Below, in pieces: positions 54,361 through 63,962 of a stretch of 64,000 bases of DNA (the stretch's first letter is position 1; the number at the start of each line of letters is the position of its first letter). This DNA comes from Geosiphon pyriformis (taxonomy: Eukaryota > Glomeromycota > Glomeromycetes > Archaeosporales > Geosiphonaceae): the NCBI GenBank assembly GCA_016748015.1, contig JAAOMT010000183.1, positions 632,307 to 696,306 of the forward strand. Direction: 5' to 3'. The translations under genes and the position numbers were made by a program. A model generated the notes under the pieces. The model was given only the letters and a program-made list of their open reading frames with translations, was not told the origin of the DNA and did not search any database.

Positions 54361-55299
54361 GCAATTGAATACTTGATTGTGTCAACACTGCTTAATTTCC
54401 TATAACTTTCAATATTGTAATGAGTATAATCTTATTTACAATCTACTATTACAAATAATCTACATAATTCCAGAGAAAAAAAAACCAATTAGCAGCTGTG
54501 TATCAGAATTGGAATTGATGTTCAATTCTAATTTGAACTTTAACAAAGATAACAACAAAAACACCAGTTCCAGCTCTGTTTAAATGGGCAATAACAACAA
54601 CAATAATCTAGACTCCAATTCAAATTCCAAACAATACATTGCACTTCCTAATTTTTTTAAAGAACAGGAACTCAAATAGTTTAGCAATAATAATAAAGGT
54701 ATTATGCCAGAACACGTGCATAATACCAATGCAGAATTTGATCTAAGATATCCTGAAAAAAATGTCATCAAATTGAAACCACATTTACACACTTGCATTG
54801 ATCTGAAAGTAATATTGGAAATTCTAGCAACAACAATGATTCAACTAACATTCAGGAGTAGTTTAGCAAAAAAGGAAATCAATATAAAAGGATAAATAAT
54901 TGATGCAGAATACATAGAAAATATTATTGCAATACTACAAAATAACTTACAAAAAATACATCATTGAACCAAATGAAAAAATAGCATAGGCAATATTTTT
55001 ACTTCTGGTTAAGATAACTCAGTTAGTATTAGTAAAAAACAAAGAAGAATTAAGAATAACAGCTAAAAGAATAAGTGAATTCAGATCCACAAGTAAAATA
55101 GATGTACTAGTTAACATGACAGAGAAAAAAGTTATTGACAAAGGAGAAATTATCTCCACCTGTCAATTAATTTCTATTTTACCATATAATCAGTACATGT
55201 TAGCCATAGAAAGAAAAGTAAAAAAGCAGGCTCAAATGTTTGAAGCAGAAACTACAATTTGTGAATTAAAAAAAATTAGACTTATTAATCTGTACATAT
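54361..55299 (+). pseudogene. Small Cys cluster and dUTPase, element G (cut by element H)
   Basis: CQHCLISYNFQYCNEY is a decayed Cys cluster, then an acidic Ser/Asn linker. dUTPase motifs NTNAEFDLRYP, FRSSLAKKE, an IDAEYIENI motif 3, and NEKIAQAI with a stop are visible. Part of the beta-rich linker (ISILPYNQYMLAIERK, LINLYI) ends at the H insertion. Confidence 0.82.
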
Positions 55300-56268
55300 T
55301 GTTATCAGATGAAATTAGAAATATTGTTTAGCATGAAATTATCCTTATAAATCTTATCATTAATTAGCATATATTATCATTCAAATTATCACATATTACA
55401 TTAGCAAAATGTCCAAAATTATCATTTAATTAATAACCCAATTTGTATATAACACAAATGTAACTTAAGTACAATGATTAATCATGCAATACCCCAAAAT
55501 ATGTAACATTCAAAAGTTTGCTGAAATTTGTAGAAATTCACTGAAATAATTGATAGTTTACTGAAATATCTAATAGTTCACAGAAATAACTTGTAGTTTG
55601 CCGAAATGTATCTTTAGTTCAGCGAAATTGTAGAAAAGAGCAAAGTTCAAGTTTATAGAATAGTGTTATAACAAGTTGTATAAAAGAAGAGCTTCTCTCT
55701 TTAAAAAAATGTATCTTACTTTAGATTTACCTCTGAGAACTGTTTCTATACACACAAAAAAAAAAATATCAAATAATTCGAAAACCCAAATTCTTTAATT
55801 ATTGTATTTGGAAAATCCTCAAAACCCAACTAACATTTTGAAATTAATTAGCTACCAATTTCAGTAAAACTGTTAGTGATTCCAGGCCTGGATAGAAAAC
55901 GTTCCCCTTGACAGAATTCTATTTCTTTTACATTTTTTTTATTTTCTTTCTTTTATCTTCTTATTATAATCATTAGGGTAGTCTACAGACAAGATTCCTG
56001 TAGAAAAGTTGACTTTCACAGCAAAGTAACTACACATTTTAGTGAGCTTCCAGACAAACAATTCCTGGAAAAGAGTTGACATTTACTACAATGTAACTAC
56101 ACAAAGCAACTGGCATGAAATTGGCCATTTTACTTATAAGCCCATTATAGGAGATAATTTGAAGATAAATTCAGTTATCGGAGGTTCAAACACTTCTCAT
56201 AATTGTGAATTAACAGCATTACAATAAACATACAAAAGCTAAAAAGAAACCAAAAACCTTCAGTAACA
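55300..56268 (+). repeat. Element H 5' LTR
   Basis: 969 bp. It starts TGTTATC and ends AGTAACA, matching the reverse complement of the B LTRs throughout. Confidence 0.92.
55679..55685 (+). promoter_or_regulatory. TATA box in element H LTR
   Basis: TATAAAA in the context AGTTGTATAAAAGAAGAGC, conserved with the B, S and A 5' LTRs. Confidence 0.6.
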
Positions 56269-56313
56269 TTTGGTGCTTTTCCACAGAAACAACACAGCAA
56301 AAACAACTTCAAA

Positions 56314-56427
56314 GTGGCGACTACACTAGATGCAACAACTCTAAAGTATTACCAGTCAATTTACACCCACTGCAAGCAAAGATTCAACATTCTAGACGGA
56401 ATTAAAATTGTCAAGAAATCAGTATAC
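56314..56427 (+). pseudogene. Gag N-terminal fragment, element H
   Basis: From AAA-GTG at 56314 the reading VATTLDATTLKYYQSIY and HCKQRFNILDGIKIVKK matches B almost fully, up to the I insertion. This is the same start context as in the other families. Confidence 0.82.
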
Positions 56428-57531
56428 TATTACGGATAAACTTGGTGGGTATGGGAAATAGTAACGTTTGGTGCTCTCAATTATTGATGATGTATCTTCC
56501 ACATAATTCTGTTGGCTTAGTCTTGATTATCAGTCTCTAAAGATCTATTCCTGGATGTGAATTTTACCTGTTGAGTTTTTTGGTTATAAGGCACAGAGTT
56601 TGTTTTTCATCGATTGCAATGTTTTTCGTAAATGTGAGCTTTCTTTTCCAAGCTAACAAGCGCAGTCGTTAGAGTCTGGTGTTGTTTTTTCACCCTTCTG
56701 GTAAGCTAACAAAATAATGTTAATATCCAAAACTTAGGGAGAGCTTCCCTCTTTTACCAGGCTATCATGAAGTCTATTCTCAGACAGTCAATTTTACTAT
56801 GTTGCCACTCCACAAAAAATTAAGACAGAAAAAGAAAGAAAAAGAAAAAGAAAAGAAAAGAAAAGAAAAGAAAAGAGAGAAAAGATAAATTAGTATTGTC
56901 CATCACTGTGATCAAGAGTAATTGGTCCAAATCATTAATAGATTCGAGACGGTTATGCTAAGAGCATCTGTTCTAGAATGGAGATATGAGACAAGAGTTA
57001 ATTCACGTAAATTTCACGAAGTTCGAGAACATGAATTCATGATTCTGATTTCTTTTAATAATTGATTTATTTCAGGAGATAAAATAGGGAAGATAATAAA
57101 GGATGAAGAGGTATGGATATTTTAATTTCTGGTCTAGAAGTTCGTATCTATTTTTTCTTCTCTGTCTTTTCTCACTTCTACAACTACTTGCTTTTATACA
57201 TTCTTTTGGTTTTACAGGATTGCTTTCAATTGTCTTGCTATTGCTAGCTATTGCTTTGTTGTTTCTGTTATTGCTTCGTTTTTCTACATTATCATTAGTT
57301 ATTCTATGTTATAACACATTATCTGATGTTATTACATGTTATTTTGTGTTATTCTGCGTTATAACACGCTATCCTACATTATTGCGTGCTATTCTGTGTT
57401 ATCCTGTGTTATAACACGTTATTCAATATTATAACATGTTATTCAATGTTATTGCGCGTTATTCTGTATTATGTCACGTTTTTGGTCACGTTTTTTTATA
57501 ACTTTGGATCGGTTTTTTTACTTGGGTAACA
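56428..57531 (-). repeat. Element I 3' LTR
   Basis: 1,104 bp. The left end is TATTAC (TGTTAC with one G-to-A) and the right end GTAACA. It matches the split LTR of C. It includes an A/G tract (56822-56884) and TGTTAT-type repeats (about 57240-57480). Confidence 0.92.
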
Positions 57532-57547
57532 TTATCCCTCTCTTTTT
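57532..57547 (-). other. Polypurine tract of element I
   Basis: AAAAAGAGAGGGATAA directly precedes the LTR on the minus strand. Confidence 0.78.
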
Positions 57548-58279
57548 AAAATTGACCTTTTGCAAAACCATATGTATCTGTTATCGTGGCTTCGTTTGTG
57601 TAATGTTCGATTGTTGTCTCAAGTATTGCCTTTTGTAGGTCTTCAAACTGTTGATTGGTTATTCATTCTATGCTGTTAACCATTATGGTTTTCATAGATC
57701 CGTTCAGTAGTACATTTGGACAATGTTGGAAGGTGGCATATAGTCAGTATGCTGCTTTGTAATGTAGGGTCAGGTTGTTTTTCCCTACAAATTTTTCTAC
57801 TTGTTGTATTGCTTTTTTGTTGAACGTTTTCTGGCTGAGGTCTTCGTATGGTGTTTTCAAGTCAAGCTATTCTCCAATTTTGTAGAACCAATAAGCTGGA
57901 GGAAGTCTTTCTTTCTATTCTTGGGCATTGTCAGGTGTCTACTCCCCTGTTTTAGGGAGTTCGGTCCACGAGCTAAAGCTTGTTTTATTTCTTTGAGCTT
58001 GGGGACCAAGTATCTTCTTTTGTAACCTTTTTCTCATTCTTTGCCTTCTTCTTTTCCACCCCCTGCCTGAAGGCAATTTTTCTTCCCACATTGCCTTTTG
58101 GGTGGTGAGTAGGGGAGGGAATGTTTAGTTCTAATTGAACTCTCGTCCTCCCCTCTCCTGCTCTTATCTTTGTACTGTATCTCTTTTTTATCAATTGTTA
58201 TTTCTATTTGAGATGTCAATTTTTGAATTGTTTTAAATAATTGTTTAGATAATTTTAAAATTTGATTTGAAAGGTCCAT
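57532..58279 (-). pseudogene. Post-integrase ORF of element I (unknown function)
   Basis: A candidate start is the ATG at 58277-58279 (MDLSNQILKLSKQLFKTIQ), followed by EITIDKKEIQY, a pattern also seen in the A and E ORFs. A Lys/Arg/Gly-rich middle follows and then many stops and frame changes. The ending matches the shared block near the polypurine tract only weakly. Confidence 0.55.
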
Positions 58280-58359
58280 GTTAAAATTTCTATTGTTTTT
58301 TGCTGCTTTTCGGATGCTATATATATTTGAATTCCCCAATTTAATTTGCTGCCTGTTGT

Positions 58360-59688
58360 CTATGTTTCGATGACGATGATTGGTTCCAAATCTTGTAGTA
58401 TATCTTCTGGTCTAATTAATGAAATTTGTGTTCCTAGTTGAGGTACTGATGACGATGATTCCTGTTTTACATGATAAATTTTTAACCAATTTCCATGTGC
58501 TACTTTCTTTAAAATCCTGTCTTCCAATCGTAATTTGTAAGCTCCATTTCCTAATGCTTCATGTATGTGGAATGGACTGTTCCACTTTGGGTCGAACTTT
58601 CCACTCCACTGTTTCTTAGCTTTTGTATGATGTAATAGTATTTGGTCTCCAATCTTGAATTCCATTGGTTGTTCTGACAGGTGTTTATCATGTCTTTCTT
58701 TTTGTTGTTCTTGAACATGACTAATATTGTCAGCTGCTGTTCTTCGATTGTTTTCTAATGTTTCCATTAGCTGGTACGTTCTTTGGTGTAAGGTAGTCTC
58801 AAAATTCTCTTCATTGATTGTTTTTGTTGGGTATGACGGTATCACTCGTTCAATCGGTAACGTAGCTTTTCTTCTATAGACTAGTTCGAATGGTGTGAAC
58901 TGAGTCATATTTTGTTTCAATGTTCGGTATGCAAAGAGTACAGAAAGTATAAATAAGTCCAATTCTTGTCTGTTTTTATGACTTATTTTTGCTAGTGCTT
59001 TGCACAGTGTTTTGTTAAACCGTTCTACCAGTCTGTTTGTTTGTGGGTGGTATGGTAATGATAAGGGTCTCTTTATTCCAAACCGTTGGCTTAGTTTAGT
59101 CAGCGTATTATTAACGAAGTGTGTTCCCTGATCAGATAATAATTTTTTCGGACATCCATGTTGGCAAATTAAGTCTTGATGCACAAATTCGGTGACTGTT
59201 TTGGCATTGGCCACTTGGATTGCTCTGGCTTCTGGCCATTTTGTAAGATAGTCTACAGCTACAGCGATATAGTGATTTCCTTGGGATGTAATTGAAAGAG
59301 GTCCAACCAAATCGATCCCAATTCTATCAAATGGATTTCCAACTGGAATAGATCGAAGTGGTTCTGTTGATCTTGCTCCTCCTCTTTGCTGGCATGCGTC
59401 ACAATTGAGCACATATTCGAAAATATCTTTGTGCATTGTTGACCAATAGTATAAGTTTAGTGTTCTTTCAAGGGTACCGTCTTTGTTAAAGTGTTCTGCA
59501 GTCAGATCTGAGTGCATGCTATATAGTATAGTTTCTCTTTCACTGTTCATGATTAGTTGTTGTGGATTGGGGTGGTTTCGGTGTTCTCGTCGATATAGTT
59601 GGTTGTCTTGAATAAAATAATTTCGGGCTTGTTTTTGTATGGTACTCTGTTCCTGTTGAGATAATATCTCTTTGAAACATAGTGTCAA
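58360..59688 (-). CDS. Integrase, element I (442-codon open frame)
   Basis: This is the best preserved integrase in the window. The HHCC zinc domain (HSDLTAEHF, CDACQQRGG) precedes a core with GIDLVGPL (ATC GAT, 59311-59316), SDQGTHF and NRLVERF, so all three catalytic acids are present at D, D-35-E spacing. The C-terminal part has WSGKFDPKWNSPFHI and GNGAYKLRLE, a GPY/F-like domain. It ends ILQDLEPIIVIET. It is a domain of a former polyprotein; its first Met is internal and a frame change separates it from RNase H upstream. Activity is possible but unproven. Confidence 0.9.
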   Translation of the reverse strand: MTLCFKEILSQQEQSTIQKQARNYFIQDNQLYRREHRNHPNPQQLIMNSERETILYSMHSDLTAEHFNKDGTLERTLNLYYWSTMHKDIFEYVLNCDACQQRGGARSTEPLRSIPVGNPFDRIGIDLVGPLSITSQGNHYIAVAVDYLTKWPEARAIQVANAKTVTEFVHQDLICQHGCPKKLLSDQGTHFVNNTLTKLSQRFGIKRPLSLPYHPQTNRLVERFNKTLCKALAKISHKNRQELDLFILSVLFAYRTLKQNMTQFTPFELVYRRKATLPIERVIPSYPTKTINEENFETTLHQRTYQLMETLENNRRTAADNISHVQEQQKERHDKHLSEQPMEFKIGDQILLHHTKAKKQWSGKFDPKWNSPFHIHEALGNGAYKLRLEDRILKKVAHGNWLKIYHVKQESSSSVPQLGTQISLIRPEDILQDLEPIIVIET

Positions 59689-59737
59689 TAGGTACTGATA
59701 TAGTTGTTAATAAGTGAGTGTGTCCATGGGTCTGGGA

Positions 59738-60853
59738 TTAGGTTTGTGGCATTCTCGACAAACTGTCAGCATTGGTGTTCTTGGATCTTTCTTTGTAATG
59801 GACTTTGAATGGGAATTGTTGCAGATAAGTACTCCATCTTGCATATTTTCCTTCTAGTTGTGGATTGTTGAGTAACCAAATAAGTCTTTTGTGATTGGTA
59901 TATAGGTCAAATGGTTGACTGAGATAATGTTTCCAAGTCTGTATGGCCCAATAAATGGCAAAACATTCTAAATCTGTTGTGCTGTAATTTTTTTCTGCTG
60001 GGCTAGTGCTGTGACTAGTGTAGGCAACTGGGTGTTCTCTATTGTCTGGTCCTATCTGTAATAAGACTGTTCCTAGAGCATTTTTCGAGGCGTCCGTAGC
60101 GACAATGAACTGTTTAGTGAAATCTGAGTAAATCAGAATTGGGGATATGATCAATCGCTGCTTGAGATAGTCGAATGCTTTTTGTTGATTTTCCTTCCAC
60201 AAGTATGGTACATATTTGGACAACAATTGATGGAATAGTTTTGTGATGTTCGAGAAACCTTTGACAAATTGATGATAATATCTTGCTAATCCTAGAAATC
60301 CTCGTAATTCTCTAAAGTTGATTGGGGCTATAATGATGGGTGATTGTCCAGAGTATCATAGGTCGAAACCAGCATTGGTGTCATGTACTTTTTTGGGGCA
60401 GATTTTTTCCTCATTGTTGTTGTACCATTTTAGCTCTAGTTCTTTGGATAGGTCAGGATACGCAAGATACTGTTCTGTTTCAGTATCCTCAGTTGGATCT
60501 TGAAATGATATGTCCTCAGTGATCAATACCTCTTCTTCGGGTTCAGGTAGTTCGGTGATTGGAAACAGTATTCTTGGAGGTGGATTGAACATGAGATCAC
60601 ATTCATCGCAGTACTGAAAGTGACAGGGGATCAAACAGTGATCACATAGTTTGGTATTCAAATCGGCCAACCTTTGCTCCTGTTCCTTGCAAATCGGGGC
60701 CAATTCTTGATATTGGTTCTGAAATGCATCTGGGTCATCTGTGAAGAAATCATCCTTAGGATAGTTGGGTCCAGTATATTTGGGCATCCAAGAGTTGTCC
60801 TTAATTTCTCGTATTTTTTCGGGTGTGGCGCCTTTGGCCTTGGCACTTGCCAT
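59738..60853 (-). pseudogene. Fused dUTPase start, RT connection and RNase H, element I (internal deletion)
   Basis: From 60853 the reading gives a helical leader, the Cys cluster LCDHCLIPCHFQYCDEC, an acidic linker and dUTPase motif 1 (DTNAGFDL), where Arg has become TGA (60353-60355). After YSGQSPIIIAP it passes directly into INFRELRGFLGLARYY of the RT connection and then RNase H (VATDAS, TTDLECFAIYW, YTNHKRLIWL). Both open parts are in one frame. A C and D comparison shows that most dUTPase and RT are missing. Confidence 0.88.
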
Positions 60854-61320
60854 TCTCCAGATTTTGTGGTCATCATGTGGATAACCATCTAGCCTGTTGA
60901 ATGCTTGTTTTCAAGTGTCCTTGATGGGAGTTCTCTTTCATATCCAATTGTTGATTAATATGGTGTATTGACAAGCTTTGTTGCATGTTCCTCCTCTGTC
61001 AGGCACATCATTCCAAAGTCCTTCATCTGGCAAGATTTTGCCACATGTAAGGCATGGCATGTGGTCCCACTTGCCTTGTCATTTTGGTCATCTAAATCTT
61101 TCCAGTAAACAAGGCCTACAATAGTATTTGGTGGCGGTGGGCCATTCTTTGTTGTCCCTAATACATGCACCCATAGTGGATAGTTTTTTTCCACAATCAA
61201 CACATATTAGTCTTGGGGATTGGTAAAATAAGTTTCTTTGGTCCAAGGTTACGTATCCTAGTGATGATGATTGGGGTTTTTCTTTGGCTCTGCCTTTTCT
61301 TTTTTCTTCCCAGGTTGGTG
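60854..61320 (-). pseudogene. Cys-rich (probable zinc-binding) module, element I
   Basis: The pairs C-x2-C near 61190-61200, CRPCLLERFR-like, CLTCGKILPDEGLWNDVP, TCNKACQYTIL and NRLDGYPHDDHKI are readable, with stops and at least one frame change. Confidence 0.7.
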
Positions 61321-61459
61321 GTGGAGTTAGTTCAGTTCAATAATCATCCGTCCATGAAACCTGATAGGTCTCGATGGTTGATGGCATTGATGTGTTTTCG
61401 AATTCAATAAGGAGTTCCTCAGTATGTTGGTTTTTAAAGTGTTCGCACGTAGTTGGAAC

Positions 61460-62278
61460 TCAGACATACTGTCTATTGAACATGAGTTGAAGTTCTTGGG
61501 TGTTCCAGTCGAGAGTAGCATTGGCTTTTGACAACCAGTCATTTCCTACTAGAGCTTGATATTGAGTAGATTCCATGACGAGTACTTTGGTAGGGATTTG
61601 GATTCCATTAATCTTGAAGGGAAAGTTGTCAATTTCTTCTATTGGGGTTTTTGTGTTCCCATCCACTGTAATAATCCGGGCGGTAGCAGCACAGTCTACT
61701 CGGCGACCTAGTTGGTCTATGAGCTGCTTTGTGATTATGCTACCGGCTGATCCGCTATTCAGGATTAATTTAATGTCTATTCCTCCAACTCTGGCATCAA
61801 TGTATAGGGCCGTTATTGGTTTATCCTGATTGATGGCTGCTCCACTAAAAAGACTATGTGTGTTCAAATTATCAATGTCAAAAGGAAATATGGCGGCTAG
61901 GGTGGTGTCTTCAGTAATAGTGGCTGGTGGAATATTGCTTTTTGTTTGCTTGGAAGGTTGAGAGATTTGTTTTATATTCCCCTCTTCCACAGGTGTAGAT
62001 TTATCAAAACTCTGGTCTTCCATAAGACTGAGATAGGAAGCTTGATTCAGGTATCCAGTTGGTGTTGGTCGAGATTGGGCAGGACTGCGAGAGATTGGTC
62101 GAGATAGTCCACTGTTGGTTTGCACCTGATTGTTGTTGGGATTCCTCCATCCCTGATTATAGTCTATAGCTTGAAGTCTGGACAGGCTGTAAGGGGAAGT
62201 TTGATAGTGAGAGATTGCTTGTGTCATTGGTGGTGGTTGATAATAATTCTGGGGTGGTGTACGGGACTTGTTGTGCAT
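61460..62278 (-). CDS. Aspartic protease with Gag tail, element I (open 272 codons)
   Basis: A Tyr/Gln/Pro-rich Gag tail (YQPPPMTQAISHYQTSPYS) leads to FPFDIDNLNTHSLFSGAA and IDIKLILNSGSAGSIITKQ, the protease core with catalytic Asp as Asn. VMESTQYQALVGNDW follows. The length is right for a retropepsin, but the active-site change predicts loss of function. The upstream Gag frame is offset by a small deletion near 62260. Confidence 0.85.
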   Translation of the reverse strand: MHNKSRTPPQNYYQPPPMTQAISHYQTSPYSLSRLQAIDYNQGWRNPNNNQVQTNSGLSRPISRSPAQSRPTPTGYLNQASYLSLMEDQSFDKSTPVEEGNIKQISQPSKQTKSNIPPATITEDTTLAAIFPFDIDNLNTHSLFSGAAINQDKPITALYIDARVGGIDIKLILNSGSAGSIITKQLIDQLGRRVDCAATARIITVDGNTKTPIEEIDNFPFKINGIQIPTKVLVMESTQYQALVGNDWLSKANATLDWNTQELQLMFNRQYV

Positions 62279-63962
62279 ATAGGGGTGGTTGATTCTGAGA
62301 TATGGAATATTGGGATACTATGTTTTGCTGATATTTGGGTTGCTGGTATGGGTTTTCTTGATTTTGGTTCATGATCTTCCTTCTGTAGTCACGGGCAATG
62401 TGTCCAGGTTTTTGGTAGTAGTAGCAGTTGTGGGGATCGGATCTCCAAGGTTGTTGCTGTTGCTGACAGTTCTGTTGCTGTGAGTATCTGCTGTTGTTGT
62501 TATTTTCTCTCCATTGGGGTGGTTGGTAAGTTTCTGTAGTTCCGGCTAAGAATTCCTCAATTTTTTGAGTTAGTTTCTCACTCAATTGGGTTATCTTTGC
62601 ATTGATGTCAGAGGTTCCGTTAATGGCTAAATTAATGGCTTGGGTATGGTTCACTTCTTGTTCTGCAGACTCAAAATCATGAGCAAGAGTAATGGCGTCT
62701 TGTAAACTGATTGGATGGTGGGGTCTTACAGATCTTAGAATACTACTCCACAATCTTTTAATGAATTGATTAAGAACTTGCGCCATGATGTAGTAGTCTC
62801 TTTTGATAGCTAATATTTGATGCAGGATTTGATTGAATTGTCTGAGATAAGTAGTTACTGCTTCGTGATCTTTTTGTTTAATTATGCTGAATTGATTCTG
62901 CAATTGGATTAACGTATTGGGGTCACAGAAGTATTGTAGAAATGCGAGTTTAAACTTGGTAAAGGAGGTAGGCTTCTCTGCCAGGCTCTGGTATCATGAA
63001 TTGGTAGTTCTGGTCAGAAAAAATGGCAGTGCTTGAACTGTGTGGTCATTGTTCTAACCATTAGCAGTAATTGCTTTCTTGGCATCCACAATCCAAGAAT
63101 ATGCGTTATCTTCTTCACCAGAGAATTTTTCCAATTTAGCGATATCCCAGTAAGCCATGATCTGGTTAATGGGTGGGGTATTACTGGTTATGTTTAAAGA
63201 GATTGGTGTCCACGTATTCGAGTGTTCTCCGGGTGCTAATGCTGGTTGCTTTCCTTTGTTACTTGAACCAATAGGTTGTAAGATAGCTGTTTCTTTTGTT
63301 AGGGAAGATGCTGATTCTGCTAGGTTTTGTGCTGGTGGCTGTTTCCAAGTTGACGGGTTTCTTTCTGTTTAACCAGCTGCTGGGGTAAGATTTCCAAACA
63401 GTGATCCGTATTTTCCTAGTGATTTGGTCTAACTGTGTTGATTCCAAGGGTGTGGATTTCCAGGAGTTCGTGGTGTTTCCGACTGGGTTTCCGGAGGTGA
63501 GTTGAATACAATTCTACTTTGGGGTGTCTGATGGTATAATGGAGTTGTTGGGGAGAGGACCCTTGGTTTCTTGTTGACCATGGACTTGGCTTGGGCAGTT
63601 ACAGGGTTGTTGAATTCGTTTTCGTATTCCTCAGGGTCAGATTTCACTGGTTGTTATACTTGAGGGAATTGTTGTGCCACGTAATATTTAATGTCTGTAT
63701 CAATTATGCGCAGAGTTTCAGCGATTGCTCGGGTAGTCGTGACTGTTAAGTACTCTAGTAAGCTTTGATGGATTTGTTCTCCAAGTCTTCTTGTATTAGT
63801 TGTGCGGTCTAACAAGCAGTCAATTTTTGCGTTAATATAGTTACAAAAATCACTTTCTGTGTAAGTGATTCCTGCTGGTATTCCTAAGTCTTTTCGAAAG
63901 TATTGAAATAGTGCTTTTCCGTATGAGGAGTAGTCCTTTTCTATTGTTTTAATAGTCACCAC
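62157..63962 (-). pseudogene. Gag, element I
   Basis: It starts at AAA-GTG (63960-63962) with the same helical region as C (LFQYFRKDLGIPAG, CNYINAKIDCLLD, QQFPQV), then a Ser/Pro-rich linker. ATG at 63159 (MAYWDIAKLEKFSGEED) opens a capsid domain, open at the end from 62903 (LNQFIKRLWSSILRSV). The knuckle near 62390-62430 reads CYYYQKPGHIARDY, so two of four ligands (second and fourth Cys) are Tyr. A frameshift lies in the capsid. Confidence 0.83.

Larger units (their letters stand above)
50662..55299 (+). mobile_element. Element G: plus-strand Ty3/gypsy element, outermost visible host
   Basis: The rest of a 5' LTR (50662-51294), primer site, Gag, protease, Cys-rich module and dUTPase are present. 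Element H then interrupts it at 55300, and the remainder lies beyond I, outside the window. Wording and LTR match E. It is heavily decayed, with stops, frameshifts and a loss of the Gag linker and capsid start. Confidence 0.88.
55300..56427 (+). mobile_element. Element H: 5' end of a plus-strand element, cut by element I
   Basis: A 5' LTR of the B type, a primer site and the first codons of Gag are present. Element I then starts at 56428. The rest would lie right of I, outside the window. H is inserted in G after its dUTPase. Confidence 0.9.

Noticed and set aside
57103-57414. Hydrophobic 103-codon plus-strand ORF inside the I LTR
   Set aside because: It lies in the TGTTAT repeat field of an LTR, is not kept in the C copy, and its Leu/Ile/Val runs come from low-complexity AT sequence.
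62157-62278. Programmed frameshift between gag and pol in element I
   Set aside because: The overlap arises from a small deletion relative to C near 62260; B has gag and pol in one frame without a shift.
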